Shown one piece after another: positions 22,501 through 33,275 of a stretch of 64,000 bases of DNA (within the stretch, counting starts at the first letter, position 1; every line of letters starts with the position of its first letter). The stretch lies in the NCBI RefSeq assembly GCF_027580225.2, contig NC_073352.2:1242501-1306500 (forward strand). The letters run 5' to 3'. Below the pieces are notes generated by a model, which was given only the letters and a program-made list of their open reading frames with translations, was not told where the DNA came from and did not search any database. The position numbers and the translations under genes were made by a program. The stretch comes from Misgurnus anguillicaudatus. Its lineage: Eukaryota > Chordata > Actinopteri > Cypriniformes > Cobitidae.

Positions 22501-25064
22501 AGCTTTAGTGAAAACACACACAATGAAAGTCACAACTCACCACAGCACTCTGCACACACACTCCGCGTGAATTTAGGACTTGGCCGGCTAGGCCTCGGCT
22601 CCTCGTGAGGCAGGTTGGGCGTTGTACTTGCCAGAGAGAGAAAGGTTTGACACGTGATTATGTTCAGCAACACCCCTATATGTCTCCTGGTTACCTCTTC
22701 GGCTCACCTACGTTTCCTCTATCCGCAGGGCCAGGGCCGTGAATGATGGAGAGTTTCGTCAACGGATCTCCCAGTTTGTGTTCCACAATACACGTACGGC
22801 ACGCCCACGTTTCCCCTCGTAGTGGGGCCGGTAACCTTCAACACACTTACAAAATACACCAGGTAACTCTCCTTCTGAATAGCGTATAAATTTACTTGGA
22901 TTGCTACTCACACTTCGTTGTCAAAACTCTCCCCATCTATGCATCCAATGTCTTCGTGTTCCCTTCTTAACATTCAAGCCACACAATATCCTCCTTACCC
23001 AGACGTCTCCAACCTCTTGACTTCCCTCAGGGATCGATGTGGACCAACCCAGCCGATCTACACAGTAGAAACGAAGCGCAACCAACGTACTCACAAAGTA
23101 CACAAACAGCACACCATCTGATGTCTTCAAAGGTCTTTTTATAGTCTGCCTTCTCTCCTTATCGACCTATCGGCAATCGCTGTGTTAATCGCCCCCACCT
23201 GTACGTAATCGGGCTTGATTTGGTGTTCGGGGAAACCCCGGAAATTCCGGTGTTCGGAGTCGGTCGTCCGGGCGGATCCATCGTCGCCCTCACAGATCGT
23301 CACCTGGTGACAACTACATACACATTTCCTGTATTTTCTGGTTGTATTCTAATAAAGAGACTGAGAAATAAATATATGATCACTACACAATTGCAAAAAC
23401 AACAAATCTAATGGTAGCATGCAGACTTTTGCACAGTACTGTATGTCCACATTTAGTCACCTTTACTTTGAGTGAACTGTAACAGCAACTATAATGCCAT
23501 AAACATTAAATACTAAGGTAAAAGAGAGTTGTGCATGCTTTCTAGTTTTAGCACAGAATTCTGTCTCCCTTTTAAATGTTTGCTACAGATTTTTTGCAAG
23601 ACATTTTAAACATATTGGGGCGGTTTCCCGGACAGGGATTAGACTAGTCCTAGACTAAAATAAATGAAAGAACTGTCCAACCTAAAAACAACTTGTACTG
23701 ACATATCTTAAAATACATCAGTGCCCTTTGTTTTACATCAGAATGCACACAAGTAATGTTTTTAGTAAGGCATGTTTGTTTAAACTAGTTATATTTTTAT
23801 AATTAAACTGAGGCATAGTCCTAGTTTAAGCTCCTTCCCAGCTAACAGGGAACGTTCTTATAACTTTGGCTAACGTTCTGTTAAGGTTCTCCCAAAGATA
23901 TCCAAAAACGTTCTTGCAATAACATTAGTAGAACGTTTCCCTAACGTTATCTGCAATTAATAAACGTCCTTAAAACGTTAGCATTAGAAACGTTTTTATT
24001 GTATTGTTAGTGGAACGTTCTACACACCCAAGCATTGCAAATGTTACCATTGTGTATGTAATGTAATGTTCTTAAAACGGTAGCATTGCAAACGTTATAA
24101 TTGCATTGTTAGCGGAACGTTCTACATTTCCTAGCATTGGAAACGTTACCATTGTGTATGTAATCTAATGTTCTTAAAACGGCAACATTGAAAACATTAC
24201 CATTTTGTATGTAATATAACGTTCTTAAAACGGTAGCATTGCAAATGTTATAAATGCATTGTTAGCAGAACGTTTTACATACCCTAGCATTGAAAACGTT
24301 ACCATTGTGTATGTAATGTAACGTTCTTAAAACAGCCACATTGAAAACGTTACCATTGTGTATGTAATGTAACGTTCTTAAAACGGTAGCATTGCAAACG
24401 TTACAATTGCATTGTTAGCGGAACGTTCTACATGCCCTAGCATTGAAAATGTTACCATTGTGTATGTAATGTAACGTTCTTAAAACAGCAACATTGAAAA
24501 CGTAACCATTTTGTATGTAATATAACGTTCTTAAAACGGTAGCATTGCAAATGTTATAATTGCATTGTTAGCAGAACATTCTGCACACCCTAGCATTGAA
24601 AACGTTACCATTGTGTATGTAATGTAACGTTCTTAAAACGGTAACATTGAAAACGTTACCATTGTGTATGTAATGTAACATTCTTAAAACGGTAGCATTG
24701 CAAACTTTATATTTGCTTTGTTATCAGAACATTCTGCACACCCTAGCATTAAAAACGTTACCACTGTGTATGTAATGTAACGTTCTTAAAACAGTAGCAT
24801 TGCAAACGTTAAAATTGCTTTGTTAGCAGAACATTCTGCACACCGTAGCATGGAAACGGTTACCATTGTGTATGTAATATAACGTTCTTAAAACGGTAAC
24901 ATTGAAAACGGTACCATTGTGTATGTAATGTAACGTTCTTAAAACATTAACATTGAAAACATTACCATTTTGTATGTCATGTAACGTTCTTAAAACGGTA
25001 GCATTGCAAACGTTATAATTGCTTTGTTATCAGAACATTCTGCACACAGTAGCATGGAAACGGT
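16558..25064. repeat. 2,836-bp unit present three times in direct tandem
   Basis: Units: 16558-19393, 19394-22229, 22230-25064. Spacing of homologous points is exactly 2,836 (for example 17249, 20085, 22921). Each unit contains the right part of the TGTCA...TGACA element, the right arm of the Tc1-like MITE, about 170 bp of unique sequence, the left end of the GGGGYGGTTTCCC element, and about 1.2 kb of the AACGTT satellite. The two internal junctions join CATGGAAACGGTG (satellite) to AGGCTCCGCTCACAC; in unit 3 the satellite runs on past the breakpoint. The units differ by scattered single bases only. Confidence 0.95.
18171..19393. repeat. AACGTT satellite, first block, starting at a CCCAGCTAAC terminus
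   Basis: Begins CCCAGCTAACAGGGAACGTTC, then passes into alternating units of about 102 bp (AACGTTCTTAAAACGGTAGC ... GAACATTCTGCACACC ... CATTGTGTATGTAATGT) and a 51-bp short form. The same sequence recurs, apparently without change, at 21007-22229 and 23843-25064. Confidence 0.93.
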
Positions 25065-28000
25065 TACCACTGTGTATGTAATGTAACGTTCTTAAAACAG
25101 CAACATTGAAAACGTAACCATTTTGTATGTAATATAACGTTCTTAAAACGGTAGCATTGCAAATGTTATAAATGCATTGTTAGCAGAATGTTTTACATAC
25201 CCTAGCATTGAAAACGTTACCATTGTGTATGTAATGTAACGTTCTTAAAACAGCCACATTGAAAACGTTACCATTGTGTATGTAATGTAACGTTCTTAAA
25301 ACGGTAGCATTGCAAACGTTACAATTGCATTGTTAGCGGAACGTTCTACATGCCCTAGCATTGAAAATGTTACCATTGTGTATGTAATGTAACGTTCTTA
25401 AAACAGCAACATTGAAAACGTAACCATTTTGTATGTAATATAACGTTCTTAAAACGGTAGCATTGCAAATGTTATAATTGCATTGTTAGCAGAACATTCT
25501 GCACACCCTAGCATTGAAAACGTTACCATTGTGTATGTAATGTAACGTTCTTAAAACGGTAACATTGAAAACGTTACCATTGTGTATGTAATGTAACATT
25601 CTTAAAACGGTAGCATTGCAAACGTTATATTTGCTTTGTTATCAGAACATTCTGCACACCCTAGCATTAAAAACGTTACCATTGTGTATGTAATGTAATG
25701 TTCTTAAAACAGTAGCATTGCAAACGTTAAAATTGCTTTGTTAGCAGAACATTCTGCACACCGTAGCATGGAAACGGTTACCATTGTGTATGTAATATAA
25801 CGTTCTTAAAACGGTAACATTGAAAACGGTACCATTGTGTATGTAATGTAACGTTCTTAAAACATTAACATTGAAAACATTACCATTTTGTATGTCATGT
25901 AACGTTCTTAAAACGGTAGCATTGCAAACGTTATAATTGCTTTGTTATCAGAACATTCTGCACACCGTAGCATGGAAACGGTTACCACTGTGTATGTAAT
26001 GTAACGTTCTTAAAACGGCAACATTGAAAATGTTACCATTGTGTATGTAATGTAACGTTCTTAAAACGGTAACATTGAAAACGTTACCATTGTGTATGTA
26101 ATGTAACATTCTTAAAACGGTAGCATTGCAAACGTTATATTTGCTTTGTTACCAGAACATTCTGCACACCCTAGCATTAAAAACGTTACCATTGTGTATG
26201 TAATGTAACGTTCTTAAAACAGTAGCATTGCAAACGTTAAAATTGCTTAGTTAGCAGAACATTCTGCACACCCTAGCCTTGAAAACGTTACCATTGTGTA
26301 TGTAATATAACATTCTTAAAACGGTAACATTGAAAACGGTACCATTGTGTATGTAATGTAACGTTCTTAAAACATTAACATTGAAAACATTACCATTTTG
26401 TATGTAATATAACGTTCTTAAAACGGTAGCATTGCAAATGTTATAAATGCATTGTTAGCAGAACGTTTTACATACCCTAGCATTGAAAACGTTACCATTG
26501 TGTATGTAATGTAACGTTCTTAAAACAGCCACATTGAAAACGTTACCATTGTGTATGTAATGTAACGTTCTTAAAACGGTAGCATTGCAAACGTTACAAT
26601 TGCATTGTTAGCGGAACGTTCTACATGCCCTAGCATTGAAAATGTTACCATTGTGTATGTAATGTAACATTCTTAAAACAGCAACATTGAAAACGTAACC
26701 ATTTTGTATGTAATATAACGTTCTTAAAACGGTAGCATTGCAAATGTTATAATTGCATTGTTAGCAGAACATTCTGCACACCCTAGCATTGAAAACGTTA
26801 CCATTGTGTATGTAATGTAACGTTCTTAAAACGGTAACATTGAAAACGTTACCATTGTGTATGTAATGTAACATTCTTAAAACGGTAGCATTGCAAACGT
26901 TACCATTGTGTATGTAATGTAACATTCTTAAAACGGTAGCATTGCAAACGTTATATTTGCTTTGTTATCAGAACATTCTGCACACCCTAGCATGGAAACG
27001 GTTAACATTGTGTATGTAATATAACGTTCTTAAAACGGTAACATTGAAAACGGTACCATTGTGTATGTAATGTAACGTTCTTAAAACATTAACATTGAAA
27101 ACATTACCATTTTGTATGTCATGTAACGTTCTTAAAACGGTAGCATTGCAAATGTTATAATTGCATTGTTAGCAGAACATTCTGCACACCCTAGCATTAA
27201 AAACGTTACCATTGTGTATGTAATGTAACGTTCTTAAAACTGTAACATTGAAAACGTTACCATTGTGTATGTAATGTAACATTCCTAAAACGGTAGCATT
27301 GAAAACGTTACCATTGTGTATGTAATGTAACATTCATAAAACGGAAGCATTGCAAACGTGATATTTGCTTTGTTATCAGAACATTCTGCACACACGAGCA
27401 TGGAAACGGTTAACATTGTGTATGTAATATAACGTTCTTAAAACGGTAACATTGAAAACGGTACCATTGTGTATGTAATGTAACGTTCTTAAAACATTAA
27501 CATTGAAAACATTACCATTTTGTATGTCATGTAACGTTCTTAAAACGGTAGCATTGCAAATGTTATAATTGCATTGTTAGCAGAACATTCTGCACACCCT
27601 AGCATTGAAAACGTTACCATTGTGTATGTAATGTAACGTTCTTAAAACGGTAACATTGAAAACGTTACCATTGTGTATGTAATGTAACATTCTTAAAACG
27701 GTAGCATTGCAAACGTTACCATTGTGTATGTAATGTAACATTCTTAAAACGGTAGCATTGCAAACGTTAAAATTGCTTTGTTAGCAGAACATTCTGCACA
27801 CCCTAGCATTAAAAACGTTACCATTGTGTATGTAATGTAACGTTCTTAAAACAGTAGCATTGCAAACGTTAAAATTGCTTAGTTAGCAGAACATTCTGCA
27901 CACCCTAGCCTTGAAAACGTTACCATTGTGTATGTAATATAACATTCTTAAAGCGGTAACATTGAAAACGGTACCATTGTGTATGTAATGTAACGTTCTT

Positions 28001-28975
28001 AAAACATTAACATTGAAAATATTACCATTTTGTATGTCATGTAACGTTCTTAAAACGGTAGCATTGCAAACGTTATAATTGCTTTGTTATCAGAACATTC
28101 TGCACACCCTAGCATGGAAAACGTTACCATTGTGTATGTAATGAAACTGTAATGTAACGTTCTTAAAACGGCAACATTGAAATTGTTACCATTGTGTATG
28201 TAATGTAAAGTTCTTAAAACTGTAACATTGAAAACGTTACCATTGTGTATGTAATGTAACATTCTTAAAACGGTAGCATTGCAAACGTTGCTTTGTTATC
28301 AGAACATTCTGCACACCCTAGCATTAAAAACGTTACCATTGTGTATGTAATGTAACGTTCTTAAAACTGTAACATTGAAAACGTTACCATTGTGTATGTA
28401 ATGTAACATTCTTAAAACGGTAACATTGCAAACGTTGCTTTGTTATCAGAACATTCTGCACACCCTAGCATTAAAAACTTTACCATTGTGTATGTAATGT
28501 AACGTTCTTAAAACTGTAACATTGAAAACGTTACCATTGTGTATGTAATGTAACATTCTTAAAACGGTAGCATTGCAAACGTTATATTTGCTTTGTTATC
28601 AGAACATTCTGCACACTATAGCATTAAAAACGTTACCATTGTGTATTTAATGTAACGTTCTTAAAACAGTAGCATTGCAAACGTTATAATTGCTTTGTTA
28701 TCAGAACATTCTGCACACCCTAGCATGGAAAACGTTACCATTGTGTATGTAATGTAACGTTCTTAAAACTGTAGCATTGAAAACGTTACCATTGTGTATG
28801 TAATGTAACGTTCTTAAAACTGTAGCATTGAAAACTTTACCATTGTGTATGCAATGTAAGGTTCTTAAAATGGTAGCATTGAAAACGTTATAATTGTATT
28901 GTTAGCATTACCACATTACCATTGCATAGTGGAATATTCTAAAAATGTTAGCATAAAAATGTATCTTCTGGGGAT
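23843..28975. repeat. AACGTT satellite, long third block (about 5.1 kb)
   Basis: Head-to-tail 51-bp and 102-bp units run continuously to about 28930, becoming more irregular from 27700 on. The 51-bp unit is AACGTTCTTAAAACGGTAAC, ATTGAAAACGTTACCATTGT, GTATGTAATGT. The 102-bp unit inserts ATAATTGCATTGTTAGCAGAAC plus TCTGCACACCCTAGC. No coding potential; the few ORFs are repeat artefacts. Confidence 0.95.
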
Positions 28976-29010
28976 TTAAATTGGGGTGAGCCGATCGGAT
29001 ATGCAGTATC

Positions 29011-31396
29011 CCAGCTAACAATTTTACATTATAAAAACGTTCCCGGAACGTCTTACGAAAGTTTGGAAAACGTTTATTTTTTAACGTTCTTACAATGTCA
29101 AAAGCGTCCAGTTTTTTAGACGTGGTATTAACGTTAATGTGTGGTTATAAGAACGTTATTCAAAACGTTTTTAGAAAGGTTCAGTCTGTTGTTATATTAA
29201 TGGTCTAATAACGTTTTTAAAAACGTTATTGAAACGTTCCATTCACCATTATATTCATGTTCTCAGAAAGTTTTTCTAACGTTCGTAACAGGTTACAAAA
29301 ACATTCGGTTGAAACGTTCTAGGAACGTTAAAAACGTCGAGTTTTTTAGACGTAGTATTAACGTTATTGTTTGGTTACAAGAACGTTTTTAAAAACGTTT
29401 CTAGAATGGTTTGGTTTGTTGTTATGTTAATGTTCTAGGAACAAGTTTCAAAACGTTATTAAAACATTCCATTCACCATGATATTAATGTTCTAAGGATG
29501 TATTAAAAACGTTCTTTAAACATTCTATTCACCATTATATTAATGTTCTCAAAACGTTTTTCTAACGTTTGTGACAGGTTATAAAAACATTATGTTACAT
29601 TACTGTGTGGTTACAAGAACGTTTTTAAAAACGTTTCTAGAATGGTTCGGTTTACTGTTATATTAATGATCTAAGAACGTGTTTCAAAACGTTATTAAAA
29701 CATTCCATTTACCATGATATTAATGTTCTAAGGACGTTTTTAAAACGGTTCTTGAAACCTTCAATTTGTCATTATATTAACGTTTTTCTAACGTTTGTAA
29801 CTGGTTAGGTTTAGGTATCAACAAATACTCAAGGTTATGTTATCGACATCGGTATCAGACATGAAAAAGTTTTATCGGCCCAGCCCTAGATTTAAAGAAA
29901 TTTAAGTAAATGTAAGGATGAGAAAAATAAAAATGCCTAGTCCTGGATTAATATCCTAATGCTTTTTGGCATAAATAAAAATCTAAAATTTTGAGCTATA
30001 AAATTAATTGTTGGCTATTGCTACAAATGTACCTGTGCTACTTATGACTGGTTTTTGTGATTCAGTCACATTTTATTTTAATCTAATTGATTATTTCAAT
30101 GTTCCAGTCTTGACTCAACTGTGGGGTGGGAAGGCTAATGAATAATCTTTTAGCTTTCCATTTTATAATTTCTATATTGGAATTTTAGAGACAAATATAA
30201 TTGCAATAACATTTACATACAAAAACTTTGAGAATATTTAAGTGAAAGGAATGTTATTTTTTAAAATATATATAAAAAACATTGTTTATATGAGTGATGT
30301 AACGGATTTGCCAGGTTTTTCCCTCACTCACTTCACCAGATCAAAATCACCCAATTACTAATCACGATCACCTGGCACACCTTATCATCTCTGCAACATT
30401 TAAGACTCTCACACACAAACACACTGTCCAGTGCTATCTATGTTTGTATGCTGCATGGACTAATCTGACTCTTTCTACCAGAGGCTTCCAGTCATTGTCA
30501 TCATCTGTGTTGGATATTTGGATACTCTGGAATACACCTGTGACTGGGTGGTGTGTTTGTGCCTGCTGTTCACCTGGACTTTCATTTTTTACCATTACAA
30601 TTTACCACAACTTTTAATAAACTCTTTGATTTTACTCTCTGCCTCTGTTGTCTTCTGTCCCTGACAAGTGACTTGAATGTTCCTCTAAAAATGTTTTGAA
30701 TAATGTTCTTATAACCAAAAAACCTTCAGCAAAGTTTGTATAATTTAATGCAAACGTTAGGAAAACGTTAATATAACAACAAACCGAACCATTCTAGAAA
30801 CGTTTTTAAAAACGTTCTTGTAACCAAACAATAACGTTAATACTATGTCTAAAAAACTGGACGCTTTTAATGTTCCAAGAACGTTTCAACCGAATGTTTT
30901 TGTAACCAGTTACAAACGTTAGAAAAACGTTCCTAGAACATTAATATAATTGCAAATGGGACGTTTCAAGAACGGTTTTAAAAACGTCCTTAGAAAAGTA
31001 ATATCATGGTGATTGGAATGTCATCACAACAAACCGAACCATTCTAGAAACGTTTTTAAAAAGTTCTTGTAACCAAACAATAACGTTAATACTACGTCTA
31101 AAAAAATGGACGTTTGTACTGTGTAAGAATGTTTAAACAATGTTTTTATAACCTGTTACGAACGTTAGAAAAACGTTCTGAGAACATGAATATAATGGTG
31201 AATGGAACGTTTCAATAACGTTTTTAAAAACGTTAATATAACAACAGACTGAACCTTTCTAAAAACGTTTTGAATAACGTTCTTATAACCACACATTAAC
31301 GTTAATACCACGTCTAAAAAACTGGACGCTTTTAAAGTTCAAACTTTCGTAAGACGTTCCGGAAACGTTTTTATAACGTAAAATTGTTAGCTGGGT
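29011..31396. mobile_element. Foldback element with CCCAGCTAAC termini
   Basis: Left end CCCAGCTAACAATTTTACAT, right end inverted CCCAGCTAACAATTTTACGT. The arms (about 29011-29800 and 30700-31396) are inverted copies over most of their length, sharing TTTTTTAGACGTGGTATTAACG, GTTCCATTCACCATTATATT and CGTTTTTCTAACGTT blocks. AACGTT and ACGT palindromes are very frequent. The spacer (29810-30690) holds part of another repeat and a solo LTR. No transposase ORF. Confidence 0.85.
30298..30666 (+). mobile_element. Solo LTR with perfect 5-bp TSD
   Basis: Starts TGTAACGGATTTGCC and ends TCTGTCCCTGACA (TG...CA). Flanked by AGTGA at 30293-30297 and 30667-30671. An AATAAA signal lies near 30617, about 50 bp before the end, which gives the plus orientation. 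Length 369 bp. It sits in the spacer of the foldback element and is the remnant of an LTR retrotransposon, probably Ty3/gypsy-like by TSD length. Confidence 0.92.
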
Positions 31397-31639
31397 TGTC
31401 TGGGAAACCACCCCAATAAATAATAACTACTTAACTTTTGAATGTGTTCGTTTCGTTGTTTTAGGTTAGAAGACCACGGAAATATTTGACATCGGAGTCC
31501 AGCAGCCAGCCAGAAACACGCACACACACGCAGCTGAAGCGCGCACGGGAGCTCGCGCACGCTCACACAAACACGGAGCACAGGATAATTTCAACTGTTT
31601 AATTAAAATAAAAGAACTTTGTGGTATAAAATGTTTAGC

Positions 31640-32041
31640 GTGTCTGATTTCATTGGTTAGCAAGGAAATAAAACGACGTGCTGAGGACTTTAGGCGAACG
31701 TCCCCTAAAAGTCCCGAAAGTCCGCTTACCGTCCTGCGAACGTCCTCGCAAAAGTCCGGAGGACGTCTTCGCGGAAGTCCGCTCGACGTAACGGGAACCA
31801 TACACGATGACGTTCGGGGGACGTTCGCCTAAAGTGCTTAGCATGTTATTTAGCTTACAAAAAAGGTCCCCATGACGTACCCTAAAAGTCAATAAAGTCC
31901 CCAAAACGTCATTTTGAACGTCTGGAAGCCGTTTTTGCAGACGTTCGCAGGACGTCAAAAGAACCCTACACGATAACGTCCGGGGGACGTTCGCAGATGC
32001 CATTTAGGGGACGTCCTGGGGACCTTTTTTTGTTAGCTGGG
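31640..32041. repeat. Truncated relative of the CCCAGCTAAC family rich in GGACGT
   Basis: Ends GTTAGCTGGG at 32032-32041, the family terminus. The body is packed with GGACGTTCGC, GACGTC, AACGTC and AAAGTCC words, with internal inverted copies (GAACCATACACGATGACG / GAACCCTACACGATAACG). The left terminus was not found. Confidence 0.6.
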
Positions 32042-32340
32042 AACACATTGATTTTAAATACGCGCGGCTCGCTATGCAGACACGCAAAGTGAAAGTATAC
32101 TCCGCTACCTTTAACTCTACGTACTCCATGGGACACATGCGTCCTTTCCATATGGATCACGGATCAACAGCGATTCGTCACGTTACTTTCAAAAGTGCAT
32201 CCGAATCGATACAGAAGGTGCTGAATCGATGCGCGCATCATCAGGCGTCCATGACGATGTATCCTCGAATCGATATTGTTATTGTTATTTATTCTAACTT
32301 TGCCAAAGTTTTTATGTAGAGACAGTTATTAGCTTTTTGA
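32042..32340. other. Probable hAT-like remnant
   Basis: Contains GAATCGAT-type words (CCGAATCGATACAG, CTGAATCGATGCGCGC, TCGAATCGATATTG), often seen in fish hAT derivatives. There are no termini. Confidence 0.3.
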
Positions 32341-32930
32341 ATTTGAATATAATCGATTTTGTGGTAAAATAGCAATGTCCAGAAACGCAACGAAATCACA
32401 GAGATTCAGTGAAGAGTGGCTAAAGGTTTTAACTGCAGAGATATATCCTTGACGTGCGCAGGTGTGTGTGTGTGTGGGGGGAGGGGTGACTGATGGTTGG
32501 TTTTACGTCTTAGGCTACGTCACGAGAGCAGGAAGGGGATGAGTCAGTAACCGGCTGATATAACATTCTGTGCGACCACAATACTGCAACACTTTTGGAT
32601 CTCTTTATACAGCGCTTTAAATGACATTATGTTTTTAGTGTAGAATAAACAATTACACTATATAGAATTTGTGAATATTATAATTACTATAATTTCAGTC
32701 ATCCCATAGTTTAAAAGTCGTAATGAAATGCCATCAATACTTTTTGTTAATGTTCCTCAGTCTACATAGTAAACATTTTAATGAAACATAAAATAGCCCT
32801 TTGGTAATCACATTTATTCTGGCATCGATTTATGTGGCTTCATAGCTCATTTTAGTTAATACATTTTTATTTGTTTGTTTATTTTAAAATTTCAGTTCAG
32901 AAATTGCTCGGCAGTAATGCCATATCACTC
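32341..32930. other. No gene seen
   Basis: AT-rich, with a short TG/G-rich run at 32463-32485 and no ORF or repeat structure I can name. Confidence 0.5.
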
Positions 32931-33275
32931 AACAGCATGACATGCACATACGTGTGCGTGCACTTGACACCTGTTAACTCTTCTCGGGGTTTGTGTACTG
33001 CTGACTGCTTTCTGCTTGGACTACCTTAAAACTCTGACGCCAGGTCGTCATGGAAACTGTTTTACGCTGAGGGCTCAGAGAGCAGACACTGTGCTATATT
33101 TAAGAGATTCTGAACCAAACGAGCATTAGCCAAATAGCGATCGCGCTCCCTCGCCGTTTACTTGGACCTTCGGCGTAATGAAGCCTAAAGCAGAGAGAGA
33201 CTCCCATCACTGTGCACATCAGCATTGACATCAACGCCATTCTGATGTTTCTGCTAATCGCTAATAGTGGTGAGT
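32930..33275 (+). promoter_or_regulatory. Candidate promoter and first exon
   Basis: A GC-richer island in AT-rich surroundings. A TATA-like CTATATTTAAGAG (about 33094) is followed, after a leader containing GATCGCGCTCCCTCGCCG, by ATGTTTCTGCTAATCGCTAA at 33246 and then GTG|GTGAGT, a good splice donor (about 33269). The short hydrophobic start (MFLLIANSG) could open a signal peptide. I do not recognise the gene and see no second exon, so this is a candidate only. Confidence 0.25.

Larger units (their letters stand above)
17942..31415. mobile_element. Small DNA transposon with GGGGYGGTTTCCC termini, opened by later insertion and duplication
   Basis: Left end TTGGGGCGGTTTCCCGGACA at 17942 (repeated at about 20778 and 23614). 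Right end TGTCTGGGAAACCACCCCAA at about 31397-31415. Between them sits the CCCAGCTAAC family, entering after TTTAAGCTCCTT (18170). A nearly uninterrupted relative in inverse orientation occurs at 49622-49852, which shows the undisturbed element to be about 230 bp. Confidence 0.65.

Noticed and set aside
16429..23411. Repeated ORFs of 63-160 codons at 2,836-bp spacing
   Set aside because: Conserved only because the DNA unit is triplicated recently. There is no domain, and both strands are open at the same place.
28050..28262. 70-codon minus ORF with repeated LHYIHNGN
   Set aside because: It is a translation of the 51-bp satellite, open by chance.
18171..28975. CRISPR-like array
   Set aside because: Units are contiguous tandem repeats with no unique spacers, in vertebrate DNA.
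30298..30666. Plus-strand gene start suggested by a TATA-like and AATAAA signal
   Set aside because: TG...CA ends and perfect 5-bp TSD show it is a solo LTR.
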